Shown: positions 7,444-17,219, counted from the stretch's first letter. The stretch is 64,000 bases of DNA from Flavobacteriaceae bacterium (GCA_028280265.1 JANQMD010000039.1:1-64000); one strand, 5' to 3'. Numbers and translations are program-made. The notes: generated by a model from the sequence alone, not told the origin.

Positions 7444-9957
7444 ATGATACGTAAAACAATCTCCCGAATACTTGTTGTTTTATTTGTTTTTGGGCTTGCC
7501 TTAGATGCTGAGGCACAGCGTAAAAAAAGAAGCAAAAGTAAAAAGGGAAAAACAGCTCAGATTGCCAAGCCTAAGCCAAAACCTAGACCTAAAAAAGGAG
7601 CTATTTTACCTTATGCTAAGGTTGTAACAAAAGATATGAAAACGGATGATGGACTTTTCAAGGTTCACTCAAAAGATGATAAATATTTATTAGAAATTCC
7701 TGATTCTCTAATCAATAGAGAGATGCTAATGGTTACTCGTATTGCGAAAACAGCAAGCAGAATTGGATTTGGTGGTGGTAAAACCAACACGCAAGTTTTA
7801 CGTTGGCAGCGCAAAGGAAAAAAAATATTGTTAAGGGTGGTTTCTCATACCGTGGTTGCAGATACAGTGCTTCCTGTTCATGAGGCTGTAGTAAATTCTA
7901 ACTTTGAGCCCGTATTGTATTCATTTGCTATTAAAGCATACAATAAAGATACGACTGGAGTTGTAATTGATGCAACGAAATTCTTATCGGATGATGTAAA
8001 ACCAATGGGATTCCCTCAGTTTTACAGAACTCGCTACAGAGCAACCCGATTGGATAGATCTCGTTCTTATGTAGAAAGAGTAAGTAGTTACCCACGCAAC
8101 ATAGAATTAAGACATGTAAAAACATATTTTGCTTCTAGACCTCCTTCTAACGGAAGTGTTGGTTCGATTTCTGTTGAGATGAGCAACTCCATGATTTTAT
8201 TGCCTAAAGTCCCAATGAAGCGTCGTTATTTCGATGAGAGAGTAGGTTGGTTTGCTAGAGGACAAGTCGATTATGGTTTAGATGCTCAAAAAAGTAAAAC
8301 AGTTACTTACTTAGATCGTTGGAGATTGGAAGTAAAAGACGAAGATATTGAGAAATTCAAAAGGGGAGAATTAGTAGTTCCTAAAAAGCAGATTGTTTAT
8401 TATATAGACAGAGCTACTCCTGAAGTTTGGAGAAAATACATCAAACAAGGAATTGAAGATTGGCAAGTAGCTTTTGAAGCAGCTGGATTTAAAGAAGCAA
8501 TCATTGCAAAAGATCCACCGAGCAAAGAAGAAGATCCGGATTGGTCTCCAGAAGATGTTCGTTATTCTGTAGTACGTTATTTAGCGTCTCCTATTCCAAA
8601 TGCAAATGGTCCTCACGTAAGTGATCCTAGATCAGGAGAAATTTTAGAATCAGATATCAACTGGTACCACAATGTAATGTCTTTATTACGTAACTGGTTC
8701 TTTGTACAAACAGCTGCTATTAATCCACAAGCTCAAACTACTGAGTTCAAAGATGAAGTAATGGGACGTTTGATTCGTTTTGTTTCTGCTCACGAAGTAG
8801 GACATACTTTAGGATTACCTCATAATATGGGATCGAGTGCTGCGTATCCTGTAGATTCTTTACGTTCTGCATCATTTACTCAAAAATACGGAACAGCTCC
8901 TTCTATTATGGATTATGCCCGTTTTAACTACATTGCTCAACCAGAGGACAAAGGTGTTGCTTTAATGCCAAATATTGGGCCTTATGACAAGCATGCTATC
9001 GAATGGGGGTACCGTCCAATTTTAGACAAGTCTGCAAAAGAAGAAAAAGCGACTTTAGATAAGTGGATTTTAGACAGAGCTGACAATCCAATGTATCGTT
9101 TCGGTCATCAACAAGTAGGTGTTGGTGGTCCTGTAGATCCAAGTTCTCAAACTGAAGATTTAGGAGACAATGCCATGAAAGCAAGTGAATATGGTATTAA
9201 GAACTTGAAGAGAATCATGAACAATCTTGAAAAGTGGACTACCAAAGAAGGGGAAACTTACGATGATATGGCTACGATGTATGGTCAGATTTTAGGTCAG
9301 TTTAACCGTTATGTAGGTCATGTCGCTTCTAATATTGGTGGTGTCTATGAATACTACAAAGCAGTAGGTCAAGAGGGAGATGTGTATACTCATGTAAACA
9401 AAGACCACCAAAGAAATGCTGTTCGATTCTTAAACAAGCAATTGTTCGCTACTCCAAAATGGATGATCCGTAAAGATGTATATGGAAAAGCTGGGTTCTC
9501 AGGAAATATCGAGAGAATAAGTGGAATGCAATCAAGAGGGTTAAACAGAGTATTAGACGCTGGTAGAATGGCTCGAATGATTGAAAATGAAACATTGAAT
9601 GGCAACAAAGCCTACAAGCTTACGACTCTTTTCTACGACTTACGTCAAGGTGTTTGGAGCGAGTTGTACAACGGAAGAACTATCGATACCTATAGAAGAA
9701 ATTTACAAAGAGCACACATCAACCGTTTGGATTTCTTATTAAACAAAGCGAAAAACCAAAGAGGTGTAAACTCTGGTTATGTGAAGCAAAGTACTGTAGT
9801 GATCAACCAGTCTGACATCAAAGCGATGGTAAGAGGAGAGTTGAAAAGGTTAAAGCGTGACCTTAGAGCAAACATCTCTAAAGCACCAAATACAACTACA
9901 AGATATCATTTACAAGATGCAATTGCAAGAATTGACAATGCATTGGATCCAAAATAA
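7444..9957 (+). CDS. Zinc-dependent metalloprotease (DUF5117/DUF5118 type)
   Basis: The 837-residue secreted protein has a signal peptide ending near AEAQ, followed by a lysine/proline-rich stretch (residues about 26-55). The middle fits the DUF5118 and DUF5117 modules (LEIPDSLINREMLMVTRIAK, then SVEMSNSMILLPK). The zinc motif HEVGHTLGLPHN at about residues 449-460 is a full HExxHxxGxxH metzincin site, followed by a Met-turn candidate PSIMDYARFNY. This is the Bacteroidota zinc-dependent metalloprotease family, usually periplasmic or outer-membrane associated with unknown substrates. It is flanked by its own promoter-like element and a strong terminator. Confidence 0.9.
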   Translation: MIRKTISRILVVLFVFGLALDAEAQRKKRSKSKKGKTAQIAKPKPKPRPKKGAILPYAKVVTKDMKTDDGLFKVHSKDDKYLLEIPDSLINREMLMVTRIAKTASRIGFGGGKTNTQVLRWQRKGKKILLRVVSHTVVADTVLPVHEAVVNSNFEPVLYSFAIKAYNKDTTGVVIDATKFLSDDVKPMGFPQFYRTRYRATRLDRSRSYVERVSSYPRNIELRHVKTYFASRPPSNGSVGSISVEMSNSMILLPKVPMKRRYFDERVGWFARGQVDYGLDAQKSKTVTYLDRWRLEVKDEDIEKFKRGELVVPKKQIVYYIDRATPEVWRKYIKQGIEDWQVAFEAAGFKEAIIAKDPPSKEEDPDWSPEDVRYSVVRYLASPIPNANGPHVSDPRSGEILESDINWYHNVMSLLRNWFFVQTAAINPQAQTTEFKDEVMGRLIRFVSAHEVGHTLGLPHNMGSSAAYPVDSLRSASFTQKYGTAPSIMDYARFNYIAQPEDKGVALMPNIGPYDKHAIEWGYRPILDKSAKEEKATLDKWILDRADNPMYRFGHQQVGVGGPVDPSSQTEDLGDNAMKASEYGIKNLKRIMNNLEKWTTKEGETYDDMATMYGQILGQFNRYVGHVASNIGGVYEYYKAVGQEGDVYTHVNKDHQRNAVRFLNKQLFATPKWMIRKDVYGKAGFSGNIERISGMQSRGLNRVLDAGRMARMIENETLNGNKAYKLTTLFYDLRQGVWSELYNGRTIDTYRRNLQRAHINRLDFLLNKAKNQRGVNSGYVKQSTVVINQSDIKAMVRGELKRLKRDLRANISKAPNTTTRYHLQDAIARIDNALDPK

Positions 9958-10018
9958 TTTTGTCAAAAGTTGGAAAGTCGCAAGTTTAAAAAGTAACTTC
10001 TGATAGATATAATAAAAG

Positions 10019-10050
10019 CTCTCGCAATGAATACTGCGAGAGTTTTTATT
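10019..10050 (+). terminator. Rho-independent terminator after the metalloprotease
   Basis: CTCTCGCA (10019-10026) and TGCGAGAG (10035-10042) form a perfect 8-bp stem with an 8-base loop and five T bases after it. Confidence 0.92.
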
Positions 10051-10102
10051 TGTCAATAACTCAAAAAACACTTACATTGCGATTACTTTAAATCAATTTG
10101 CT

Positions 10103-10708
10103 ATGAAAAGAGAAGAACACCTAGAATACTGTAAGATTTGTTTAAATAGAAAAGTAGATTTCCACAAAGGGATGATTTGTTCCCTAACAAATGAGATTGC
10201 AAATTTTGATCCTACCTGTAAAGATTTTAAAGAAGATCCCATAGAATTAGAAAAGAGAACAAAGCAAAAAGTACAAACTGAATTTAACAATGCTTCAACA
10301 ATAAACAATGGGACTCAATGGTTCCTATGGATATTTGGCTTATCAGTTCTTAATAGTGTTATTTTATATACTGGAGGAGGCATTTCTTTCATATTTGGAC
10401 TTGGAATTACGCAAATATTTGAAGGGTTTCTCATTGGTTATTCTGGACAATACACACTGAATGGTTTAATTATTTCCATACTTATCTCAAGCATATTTGT
10501 TCTTATTTGGTATTCATCAAGGAACCTTAATAAAAACGCTTTTATTTTAGGAATGATAATCTATGGTATAGACGGATTACTTCTTTTAATCTTTCAAGAT
10601 TGGCTTTCTTTTGGCTTCCATATATATGCTCTAGTTATGATCTTTAAAGCATATCAAAATGTAGATCAAATGAAGGAACTACTAAGTAAACAGCAAGATT
10701 CACAATAG
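10103..10708 (+). CDS. Membrane protein with N-terminal cysteine-rich motif
   Basis: The function of this 201-residue protein is not recognised. Residues 10-45 hold a metal-ligand-like arrangement (CKIC, then GMICSLT, then PTCKDF) seen at the N-terminus of assorted Bacteroidota membrane proteins. After a charged linker with EKRTKQKVQTEF there are four hydrophobic helices (residues about 72-92, 100-118, 122-140 and 146-185). It stands alone between two terminators. It may be a zinc-finger-anchored membrane protein; nothing in the neighbours points to a pathway. Confidence 0.72.
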   Translation: MKREEHLEYCKICLNRKVDFHKGMICSLTNEIANFDPTCKDFKEDPIELEKRTKQKVQTEFNNASTINNGTQWFLWIFGLSVLNSVILYTGGGISFIFGLGITQIFEGFLIGYSGQYTLNGLIISILISSIFVLIWYSSRNLNKNAFILGMIIYGIDGLLLLIFQDWLSFGFHIYALVMIFKAYQNVDQMKELLSKQQDSQ

Positions 10709-10712
10709 AAAA

Positions 10713-10762
10713 AACCTCGCAGATACTGAATCAAGTTCAGCACAAGTCGCGAGGCTTTTTTA
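10713..10762 (+). terminator. Terminator with nested hairpin
   Basis: CCTCGC (10715-10720) pairs with GCGAGG (10749-10754), enclosing a second stem CTGAA/TTCAG, and is followed by CTTTTTTAT. It ends the plus-strand gene at 10708. On the other strand the A-run before CCTCGC could also serve the minus-strand DUF3127 gene. Confidence 0.85.
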
Positions 10763-10788
10763 TCTTTTATAACTTTCTAACTCATCAA

Positions 10789-11154
10789 TTAGAATGGTAA
10801 ATCGTCGGGCTCGTCACTCATTAAATCTGGAGCAGGTTCAAATTGACCTGCTGGAGGTAAATCTTGTGGAGCTGCTTGCGATAAGTTTTCAATTCTCCAG
10901 CCCTGAATAGAGTTAAAATACTTCGCTTCTCCTTGAGGATTGATCCACTCTCTACCTCTTAAATTAATAGATACTTTTACATCTTGTCCTACTGAGTAGC
11001 TATTCAACAAGTCTACCTTATCTTGAATAAACTCAATCATTAACATCTGAGGATATTGCTCATCTGTAGTTACTACTAATTCTCTTTTGCGAAACCCATT
11101 ACTTCCGAAAGTTTGAGTTTCTCCAATCAATTTAATTTTTCCGATTACTTCCAT
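10789..11154 (-). CDS. DUF3127 protein with SSB-like acidic tail
   Basis: The product of about 121 residues begins MEVIGKIKLIGETQTFG and contains FRKRELVVTT and KVSINLRGREW, the OB-fold-like DUF3127 pattern found in Bacteroidota. A proline-rich linker (residues about 93-107) leads to an acidic C-terminus ending DEPDDLPF, very like the DDIPF tip by which single-stranded DNA-binding proteins recruit partners. The start at 11154 is preferred to an upstream ATG at 11184, which would overlap the preceding gene by 25 bases and add non-family residues. The gene lies 5 bases after the flavin reductase stop and is likely co-transcribed with it. A role at DNA is inferred only. Confidence 0.85.
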   Translation of the reverse strand: MEVIGKIKLIGETQTFGSNGFRKRELVVTTDEQYPQMLMIEFIQDKVDLLNSYSVGQDVKVSINLRGREWINPQGEAKYFNSIQGWRIENLSQAAPQDLPPAGQFEPAPDLMSDEPDDLPF

Positions 11155-11159
11155 AATTT

Positions 11160-12020
11160 CTATTTTACTAAAAGCACTTTCCAAGCACTTTCAACATCGT
11201 TTTTATCTAAATACTGTTGAGCAAATGTATGTTTTTTTAGAACTTCTAATCCAACAAACTGCGGGTGATCTTTCGCAAAGTTATCAACATCCTTTTCAGA
11301 AGGCAATGACTCTACATTTCCAAGCATCCCTAAATTATTCCCCGTTAAAATAGTACTGTTTCGAATCTGATTTGGAATCTGATCTACTCCTATCCCCAAA
11401 GTTGATATGGGCTTGGGAATTTCAAAAAAGCCTTCTCTTGCTCTTGAATAGTAACTCCCTCCTGCTCTAGCGACCAAATCGATTTTGTATTGATCAATCT
11501 GCCCATGTTCATCCAACACCTCCTCTTGAATATGGATTTTTACCACTTCACATACAATTAGGTTTCCTGCTCCTCCCTCTTCTCCAGTATAAATAATGTC
11601 TTTCACTTTACACTCAAACTGCACAGGAGACTCAGCAACACGAAAAGGTTTCACCTCATCTGAGGGCAACATTGTAAATCCTGCTTTCACAAACTCATTC
11701 ACTCCCTCTGGATACTCTGTACTGCTCAAAGACATCTGTTGCACGATATCATAATTCACCACATTGATCACCACCTCTTTCACCGTTTCTGCATTTTGAA
11801 GTGTATGTTTCGTTGTATTGTCACGCACCCTTCTAGCAGGAGAGAAAATCATGATAGGCGGATTGGAACCAAATACATTGAAAAAACTAAAAGGTGAAAG
11901 ATTTGGGTTTCCATTTTCATCAATTGTACTTGCAAAAGCAATAGGTCTTGGCGCTACTGCTCCTAACAAATATCCGTGCAACTTTCCCGTAGAGACCTCC
12001 GAGGGTTTTATTGAAAACAT
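11160..12020 (-). CDS. Flavin reductase-like FMN-binding protein
   Basis: The 286-residue protein belongs to the flavin reductase-like (FMN-binding split barrel) family. Marks are YLLGAVAPRPIAFASTIDENGNPNLSPFSFFN near the start, IMIFSPARR, and VVINVVNYDIVQQMSLSSTEYPEGVNEF around residue 85. The family reduces or binds FMN, often for partner oxygenases; none is adjacent. The extra C-terminal portion (about residues 210-286) is typical of the longer Bacteroidota form. It is the first gene of a two-gene minus-strand unit with DUF3127 and is divergent from the histidine kinase gene. Confidence 0.88.
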   Translation of the reverse strand: MFSIKPSEVSTGKLHGYLLGAVAPRPIAFASTIDENGNPNLSPFSFFNVFGSNPPIMIFSPARRVRDNTTKHTLQNAETVKEVVINVVNYDIVQQMSLSSTEYPEGVNEFVKAGFTMLPSDEVKPFRVAESPVQFECKVKDIIYTGEEGGAGNLIVCEVVKIHIQEEVLDEHGQIDQYKIDLVARAGGSYYSRAREGFFEIPKPISTLGIGVDQIPNQIRNSTILTGNNLGMLGNVESLPSEKDVDNFAKDHPQFVGLEVLKKHTFAQQYLDKNDVESAWKVLLVK

Positions 12021-12084
12021 CTAAAAAAATTTGATACGTAAAGATACTATCAATTTTGGAAAACAGTTATCTATTTGAATCCTT

Positions 12085-12092
12085 TATATTTG
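12085..12092 (+). promoter_or_regulatory. -7 element TATATTTG for the histidine kinase gene
   Basis: TATATTTG fits TAnnTTTG exactly but ends only 5 bases before the ATG at 12098. If used, it gives an almost leaderless mRNA and argues against the upstream TTG start at 12056. Confidence 0.35.
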
Positions 12093-12097
12093 CTGTA

Positions 12098-13258
12098 ATG
12101 AGCTTTTTTAAAAACACTCTTTTTTTAAAACGAATTGTCATTTTTATATCGTTTGTTATTGTATCCCTTATTTTGTGGAATACCTATAACTTTTTTAATC
12201 TCTTTAAGTATGAAGAACGTGTAAGAATGGAAATTGTAGCCAGTGCTCAAAAAGAAATTGCTACCAATAAAGATTTGAACGCTAGCTCAGCTCTTCCTCT
12301 TTTTATTCTTAGGAACAACACAAACATTCCTATGATTTTGATTGATGAGAATGGAGCTATATCCTCATGGGAGAATTTGGATTCTATCAAGGCTCAAGAT
12401 CCTTTGTATCTTCAGAAGCAATTGAATATCATGAAGGCTGAAAATGCCCCTGTAGAAATTGTTATTTCTGAGAGTAAGAAAAACTATGTTTATTATCGAA
12501 ATTCAGATCTTCTCAAGAAACTTACCTACTATCCAATTGCATTAATTCTAATACTCGCTTTGTTTTTAGCAGTGATTTACATGATGTTTACCTCCAGTAA
12601 AATTGCAGAACAAAACAAACTGTGGACAGGTATGGCTAAAGAAACAGCGCATCAGATAGGAACACCGTTATCCTCTCTCTTGGGCTGGATTGCCATTTTA
12701 AAGACAGAAAATGTAAACCATGAATATGTAGAAGAAATCGAAAATGATGTGCATCGCTTAAATACTATTGCCAATCGTTTCTCTAAAATTGGTTCCTTAC
12801 CAGAACTAAAAGAAAAAAATATTGTGGCAATTACCAAGAGTACTTTCGACTATCTAGAATCGAGAAGTTCCAAACAGATTCAATTTCATTTCTCTACTTC
12901 TGAGCAAGAGATCTCTACTCATTTGAATGAAGAATTGTTCGGGTGGGTGATTGAAAACCTGATTAAAAATGCCATTGATGCCATGCAAGGAAAAGGAAAT
13001 GTCTCTCTAGAAATTTCATCTGATACCAAACGAGTTCGCATTCTAGTTTCCGATACTGGAAAAGGAATCCAAAAATCGCAATTCAAACAAATTTTCAAAC
13101 CTGGATTCACCACCAAAAAACGTGGTTGGGGATTGGGTTTATCCCTCTCTAAACGAATTATTGAAGATTATCACGATGGAAAAATCTTTGTCAAAAAATC
13201 GGAAATTGGAAAGGGGACTACTTTTGAAGTGCTTTTGAGAAAGTATAAATCGAGCTAA
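12098..13258 (+). CDS. Membrane sensor histidine kinase
   Basis: The product of about 386 residues has a transmembrane helix near residues 12-32 and a periplasmic sensor of about 110 residues. A second helix (YYPIALILILALFLAVIYMMF) follows, then an H-box MAKETAHQIGTPLSSLLGW with the phospho-accepting histidine. The ATPase part contains an N-box (ENLIKNAIDAM), a G1 box (VSDTGKGI), FKPGFTTKKRGWGLGLSL and a G2 region. The H-box carries QIGTP where many kinases have EIRTP, usual for this Bacteroidota subgroup. No response regulator gene is adjacent, so it is an orphan kinase. The start at 12098 is chosen over a TTG at 12056. Confidence 0.92.
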   Translation: MSFFKNTLFLKRIVIFISFVIVSLILWNTYNFFNLFKYEERVRMEIVASAQKEIATNKDLNASSALPLFILRNNTNIPMILIDENGAISSWENLDSIKAQDPLYLQKQLNIMKAENAPVEIVISESKKNYVYYRNSDLLKKLTYYPIALILILALFLAVIYMMFTSSKIAEQNKLWTGMAKETAHQIGTPLSSLLGWIAILKTENVNHEYVEEIENDVHRLNTIANRFSKIGSLPELKEKNIVAITKSTFDYLESRSSKQIQFHFSTSEQEISTHLNEELFGWVIENLIKNAIDAMQGKGNVSLEISSDTKRVRILVSDTGKGIQKSQFKQIFKPGFTTKKRGWGLGLSLSKRIIEDYHDGKIFVKKSEIGKGTTFEVLLRKYKSS

Positions 13259-13458
13259 ATTATCGTCTAATAATTTAATACGATGTTATTCCAATTTGCA
13301 TTTTGCCTTCACTTCGACATCCTTTGTTCAGTGTGACAAGCACAAAACGAATCAAAAAATCCAACTATCCAATTAGCTAAAAGCCTAACTCCTAATGGAG
13401 TTAGACTTTTCTAAAATAATTATACTCGATCCAAAATAATTGTCATCTAAAAGGAAAA
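13259..13458. other. Convergent intergenic gap with hairpin
   Basis: There is no gene in these 200 bases between the convergent kinase and GH81 genes. Bases 13385-13404 form a perfect hairpin (CTAACTCC / GGAGTTAG, 4-base loop) with ACTTTTCT on the right and A-rich sequence on the left, probably a bidirectional terminator. Bases about 13305-13345 resemble an eroded copy of a CACTTCGACAT...CAGTGTGACA interspersed repeat. Confidence 0.65.
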
Positions 13459-16400
13459 TCACTTCTTAATAATTCTCTTCGTGATTTGCTTATTCCTGGA
13501 ATACAGCTTTACAAAATAGATCCCATCCGATAGGTCACTTACGTTAACCGTTTTCAATTCTGAGGTAAGCTCTATTAATTTCTGACCTAGAAGGGAATAG
13601 ACTTCTATTTTTGTCAAGTCGATAGTGGCAGTTTCAACATGCAATATGTTTGTTACTGGATTTGGGTAAATACTTACCAAATCAGGTCTAAAGACTTCAC
13701 CATCACTCAACGTAGCTGTCTGATTTACATCATCAAAATAAAAGGTTGATGTTGCACTACCATCTCCTACTTTGCCAATATCAAACATAAAAATTAATTT
13801 ATCATAAGTAGTTACACCTTGAGAAGAGAAATCCCAATAGAGCGTTTCCCACTGACCAGAAACTGTTGTAGGTGTTGCTAAAGAAAATGCACCACTTCCA
13901 GACTGTCTCTCCAGTTTTATCTGCATAGAAGTACCTACAGGAGCATTGGTCCACATTCTTAAGCTGATGTATTTATTGGTACTAAAGTCCAACGTGTTAT
14001 TCAAATTTAAGAAAGATCCCGCCCAAGGCTGACCTCCGTTTCTAACAATCTTGGCTAGTTTTGAACTACTATTACCTGTACTCTGTGGTGCTGCTACCGA
14101 TTCTACAGTAGCTGTTCCTCCATCAAAATTATTAAAATCTGCTGTGGTGGTTGTAGTCTCAAAATCGAATGGGAATGCAAGTCCTGAAGAAGTGCTACAA
14201 GTAGCGCCACTGTATGAAAATGTCATTTTTCCGATATTAAATTCCCCTCCTGCGGCAGCAAATCTTAAAATATGGGTTCCTTTGGTCAAATTAATTGTAG
14301 TGTTTTTTGTACTCCAATTACTCCAACCGCCAGTGGAGGCTAAAGTAATATTTGGACTTACTTTTGTACCATTTATTTCATAAGAAAAAGGGCCTCCTCC
14401 ATTATTATTTCCTGATGCATAACGTACACTCAAATTGTAACAACCAGTAGTCTGAACATCTATTGTGTATTCCATCCATTCGCCATTGGTAATCCAACCC
14501 ACAGTACTGCCTTCATTCGTTACAGAGACCGCATCAACATATTCATTCGTTCTAAAATTTCCTTCATTAACTACAGAGGAATCAAAATAAGAGATATTTT
14601 GCCCCTTTCCTCCTTGAAAATAATCATAATGTCCTGCTTCAATAGTTCCTGGAATAGAATGCTTTACATTGTTATACGGTAATTGATCACCCACCTGAAT
14701 TGTAATCACATTAGAAACTACAAAGTCTGTACCTGCAAATATTTTTGCATATACCCCATGCAATCCGAGCGGCATATTCGTAGCAGCAAATTGATAGGGA
14801 GCCGTTGTATCTTGTCCTAACAAAGTAGTTCCTCTGTAGAATTCAACTTTGGTAATTCCACTTCCATTGGTCGTGGTGCTAAGGTTAACAGTTCCATTCG
14901 CAGCAGTTTGTTTTACATCTGCCGATAAGGTTCCTGAAATAGCAACATCTCTACTGGTAGCCATCGATTTTGCTGGTACAGGAAGTGTAACCCCATTGGA
15001 AAAAGTAACCGTAATGGGCGAGCTTGAATAATTATGTGCTACATAAGTAACTACATTGTTCTTCTTAAATGTAGCAGATATAGGGTGATTGGATGTAATA
15101 GAGGCATCTACAGGACCCATGGCATTCATCGAATGTAACCAATGATATGTTTGGGCATCGGAAATACCAAATTTCAAATTACGTGATGTGTAAGCGTTAT
15201 AAAGATTAACCGCACTCTGTGGATCGGTTAACGACAAAAACTTCCAATAAGTATCATGCCATAAATTAGGGTTTACCTGATTGCTCAGAATTCCTGTATT
15301 TGCTTTCATCTCTGTCCACAAAGATGATGCATAAGTTTGGTTATGACCCAGATAGAGCGATCCTCCGTGAATGGGATACAGTTCTATTCCATAAGAAGCA
15401 GCAATGTCACTTGTGAAAAAGGTACCATTGTCGTAAGAGTTCCCCCATACTCGTGAAACCAAGCTATACGTTTGTGTGGGCTTGAAGTTTCTTTTGTGCA
15501 TATCAAACCAATACTCTTCGATGGCTGTTTGCTCTGTCGTATAAATGAAGATTCCTAAATCTCTAATGGAATTATTCCCTGTAACACTTCCCCAATGAAT
15601 TAATGACGATGCAAACTGCATGCTCTCCGAAGTAGACTCCTGATCGTTCCCTTGCGGGAATGTTGCAAATCCGTTTGCCCAGCTATGCCCTGCATACGGA
15701 CTAAAATTTCTCAAAAATGGAAAGAGTGAATCATTTCTATTGTCTGAAGCAGCATCTCGTATGAGTAGATTAATCATATCTCCCCATTTACTTGCCCAAC
15801 CAGGTTCGAACTGCTCCATAAAAGCAGCTGCGTGAATAAAATATCCCCAATGGAAATGATGATCGTTAATATTGTTATCTTGTCCATGTCCAGAGGGATA
15901 TCCCAGCAATGCTGACCAAGTGCTATTGTAATAGAATAGAAAGGCAACTTCGCCAGATTGGTAGGTAAGCCAATCTTCTAAACGCTTTTTTATCGTAGCA
16001 ATCATTTTATTTCTCCCTTCAATATCTCCTGTCTGATCTGCAATTCGAGCTGTTTGAATCAATCGATTCATTACTTGCCCTTCGTTATAAGAATCTGTCC
16101 AAGTTGCCAATGCGTCATTTTCAATCAATGATACTTTACTATCTAATAAAACAGGATCATATCCTGAGCTAAGATGGGTTAAATTAGGTAAGGTAGGAAG
16201 GATTCCTTTGAAGGTGTTTTCTAAAGTAAAGCTATTGCCATCTAAGGTTTTCAGTTCTCCTCTTACAGTGGCATAGCTATGTCCGCTTGGCGTAGCAGAG
16301 CCAGAAGATAAATTGTTCCATTGATGTGGCAACAATCCTAATAATACATTTGTATTTGTTCCTTCTTTAACGCTTGTAGTTACAGAATAGGTGGAAGAAA

Positions 16401-17193
16401 CTTTTGAAGTACTTTGATTATAGTTCCAAGAAGTCGTCGTATTCGTTGGAAACACATAAGCATATTTTTTATATTCGTTTGCTCTTGCACTTACATTCGT
16501 TGTGGTGAGTGGTAACATAACCATCGACCAGTAATTTCGTCCATTCAAAGTGGATGAATAAGTAGATCCTGATTGAGACCAAGTACTTCCTACTGGGGCA
16601 TAAATTACAAAGTCGGCACCCGAAGTGGCATTCTCAACAGTAATCATTTCGCCAGAAATAGTTGCCGTACCTGAATTGATTTTTATCTCTACAGTGGAAC
16701 TGTTGTCTTTCTCAAAATAAATGAAAGGCATTCCAATTCCAGAAGTTGCTTTCATATCTCGAGAGGCATCGGTCCAGTTCATTGTAACTGTCCAATCCGA
16801 ATAATCTGAAACCGTTGCTTTCGTCGTACTCAAACCTGCTAACCCAACTTCAATAGGTTTAGAATCTCCAATCGGTCCCCACGGAATATACGTAACAATC
16901 AAACCTTGATTGGTAGTTTTCATTGTCATGGGATAATTGAACAAATTATCGGCATGATTTTCTTTGACAAGTTTCGACCACCAATCGTTTGTAGGAACTG
17001 GTTTTCCAACTGCATTTCCACTTAATTGAGGAGAACCAGACGGAAACCCATTTCTGCCAGCAGAATCTGTTCCTGGAAAAGTTGTCGTGTAACTTCCACT
17101 ACCAACACTTACCTGTGAGGCAAGTATTAAAGGGTAAACAAGCAAGAAAATAACTAAAAATATGCCTTGGTTAGATTGCGAATGTGATTTCAT
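13459..17193 (-). CDS. Secreted GH81 endo-beta-1,3-glucanase with CBM6 and T9SS sorting domain
   Basis: The 1244-residue modular enzyme is predicted to hydrolyse beta-1,3-glucan such as laminarin outside the cell. Order: signal peptide (about 1-26); GH81 catalytic region to about residue 730, with the DxxxH motif DHHFH (about residue 443) and the ExxxE motif in NDQESTSESM (about residue 515); a bacterial Ig-like module (about 755-835, KVEFYRGTTLLGQDTTAPY); a CBM6-like module (about 850-985, GTIEAGHYDYFQGGKG, GWITNGEWMEYTIDV); a beta-sandwich module (about 990-1150, FDFETTTTTADF, FYFDDV); and a type IX secretion type-A sorting domain (about 1170-1244, SIYPNPVTNILHVE, LSDGIYFVKL). It is monocistronic, with no SusCD pair nearby. 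Confidence 0.94.
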   Translation of the reverse strand: MKSHSQSNQGIFLVIFLLVYPLILASQVSVGSGSYTTTFPGTDSAGRNGFPSGSPQLSGNAVGKPVPTNDWWSKLVKENHADNLFNYPMTMKTTNQGLIVTYIPWGPIGDSKPIEVGLAGLSTTKATVSDYSDWTVTMNWTDASRDMKATSGIGMPFIYFEKDNSSTVEIKINSGTATISGEMITVENATSGADFVIYAPVGSTWSQSGSTYSSTLNGRNYWSMVMLPLTTTNVSARANEYKKYAYVFPTNTTTSWNYNQSTSKVSSTYSVTTSVKEGTNTNVLLGLLPHQWNNLSSGSATPSGHSYATVRGELKTLDGNSFTLENTFKGILPTLPNLTHLSSGYDPVLLDSKVSLIENDALATWTDSYNEGQVMNRLIQTARIADQTGDIEGRNKMIATIKKRLEDWLTYQSGEVAFLFYYNSTWSALLGYPSGHGQDNNINDHHFHWGYFIHAAAFMEQFEPGWASKWGDMINLLIRDAASDNRNDSLFPFLRNFSPYAGHSWANGFATFPQGNDQESTSESMQFASSLIHWGSVTGNNSIRDLGIFIYTTEQTAIEEYWFDMHKRNFKPTQTYSLVSRVWGNSYDNGTFFTSDIAASYGIELYPIHGGSLYLGHNQTYASSLWTEMKANTGILSNQVNPNLWHDTYWKFLSLTDPQSAVNLYNAYTSRNLKFGISDAQTYHWLHSMNAMGPVDASITSNHPISATFKKNNVVTYVAHNYSSSPITVTFSNGVTLPVPAKSMATSRDVAISGTLSADVKQTAANGTVNLSTTTNGSGITKVEFYRGTTLLGQDTTAPYQFAATNMPLGLHGVYAKIFAGTDFVVSNVITIQVGDQLPYNNVKHSIPGTIEAGHYDYFQGGKGQNISYFDSSVVNEGNFRTNEYVDAVSVTNEGSTVGWITNGEWMEYTIDVQTTGCYNLSVRYASGNNNGGGPFSYEINGTKVSPNITLASTGGWSNWSTKNTTINLTKGTHILRFAAAGGEFNIGKMTFSYSGATCSTSSGLAFPFDFETTTTTADFNNFDGGTATVESVAAPQSTGNSSSKLAKIVRNGGQPWAGSFLNLNNTLDFSTNKYISLRMWTNAPVGTSMQIKLERQSGSGAFSLATPTTVSGQWETLYWDFSSQGVTTYDKLIFMFDIGKVGDGSATSTFYFDDVNQTATLSDGEVFRPDLVSIYPNPVTNILHVETATIDLTKIEVYSLLGQKLIELTSELKTVNVSDLSDGIYFVKLYSRNKQITKRIIKK

Positions 17194-17219
17194 GGAAGTT
17201 GCTTTTTTAAGTACAGCAA

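Noticed and set aside
14051..15031. Plus-strand open frames inside the GH81 gene
   Set aside because: They are antisense to conserved domains, lack recognisable products and follow the codon bias of the opposite strand.
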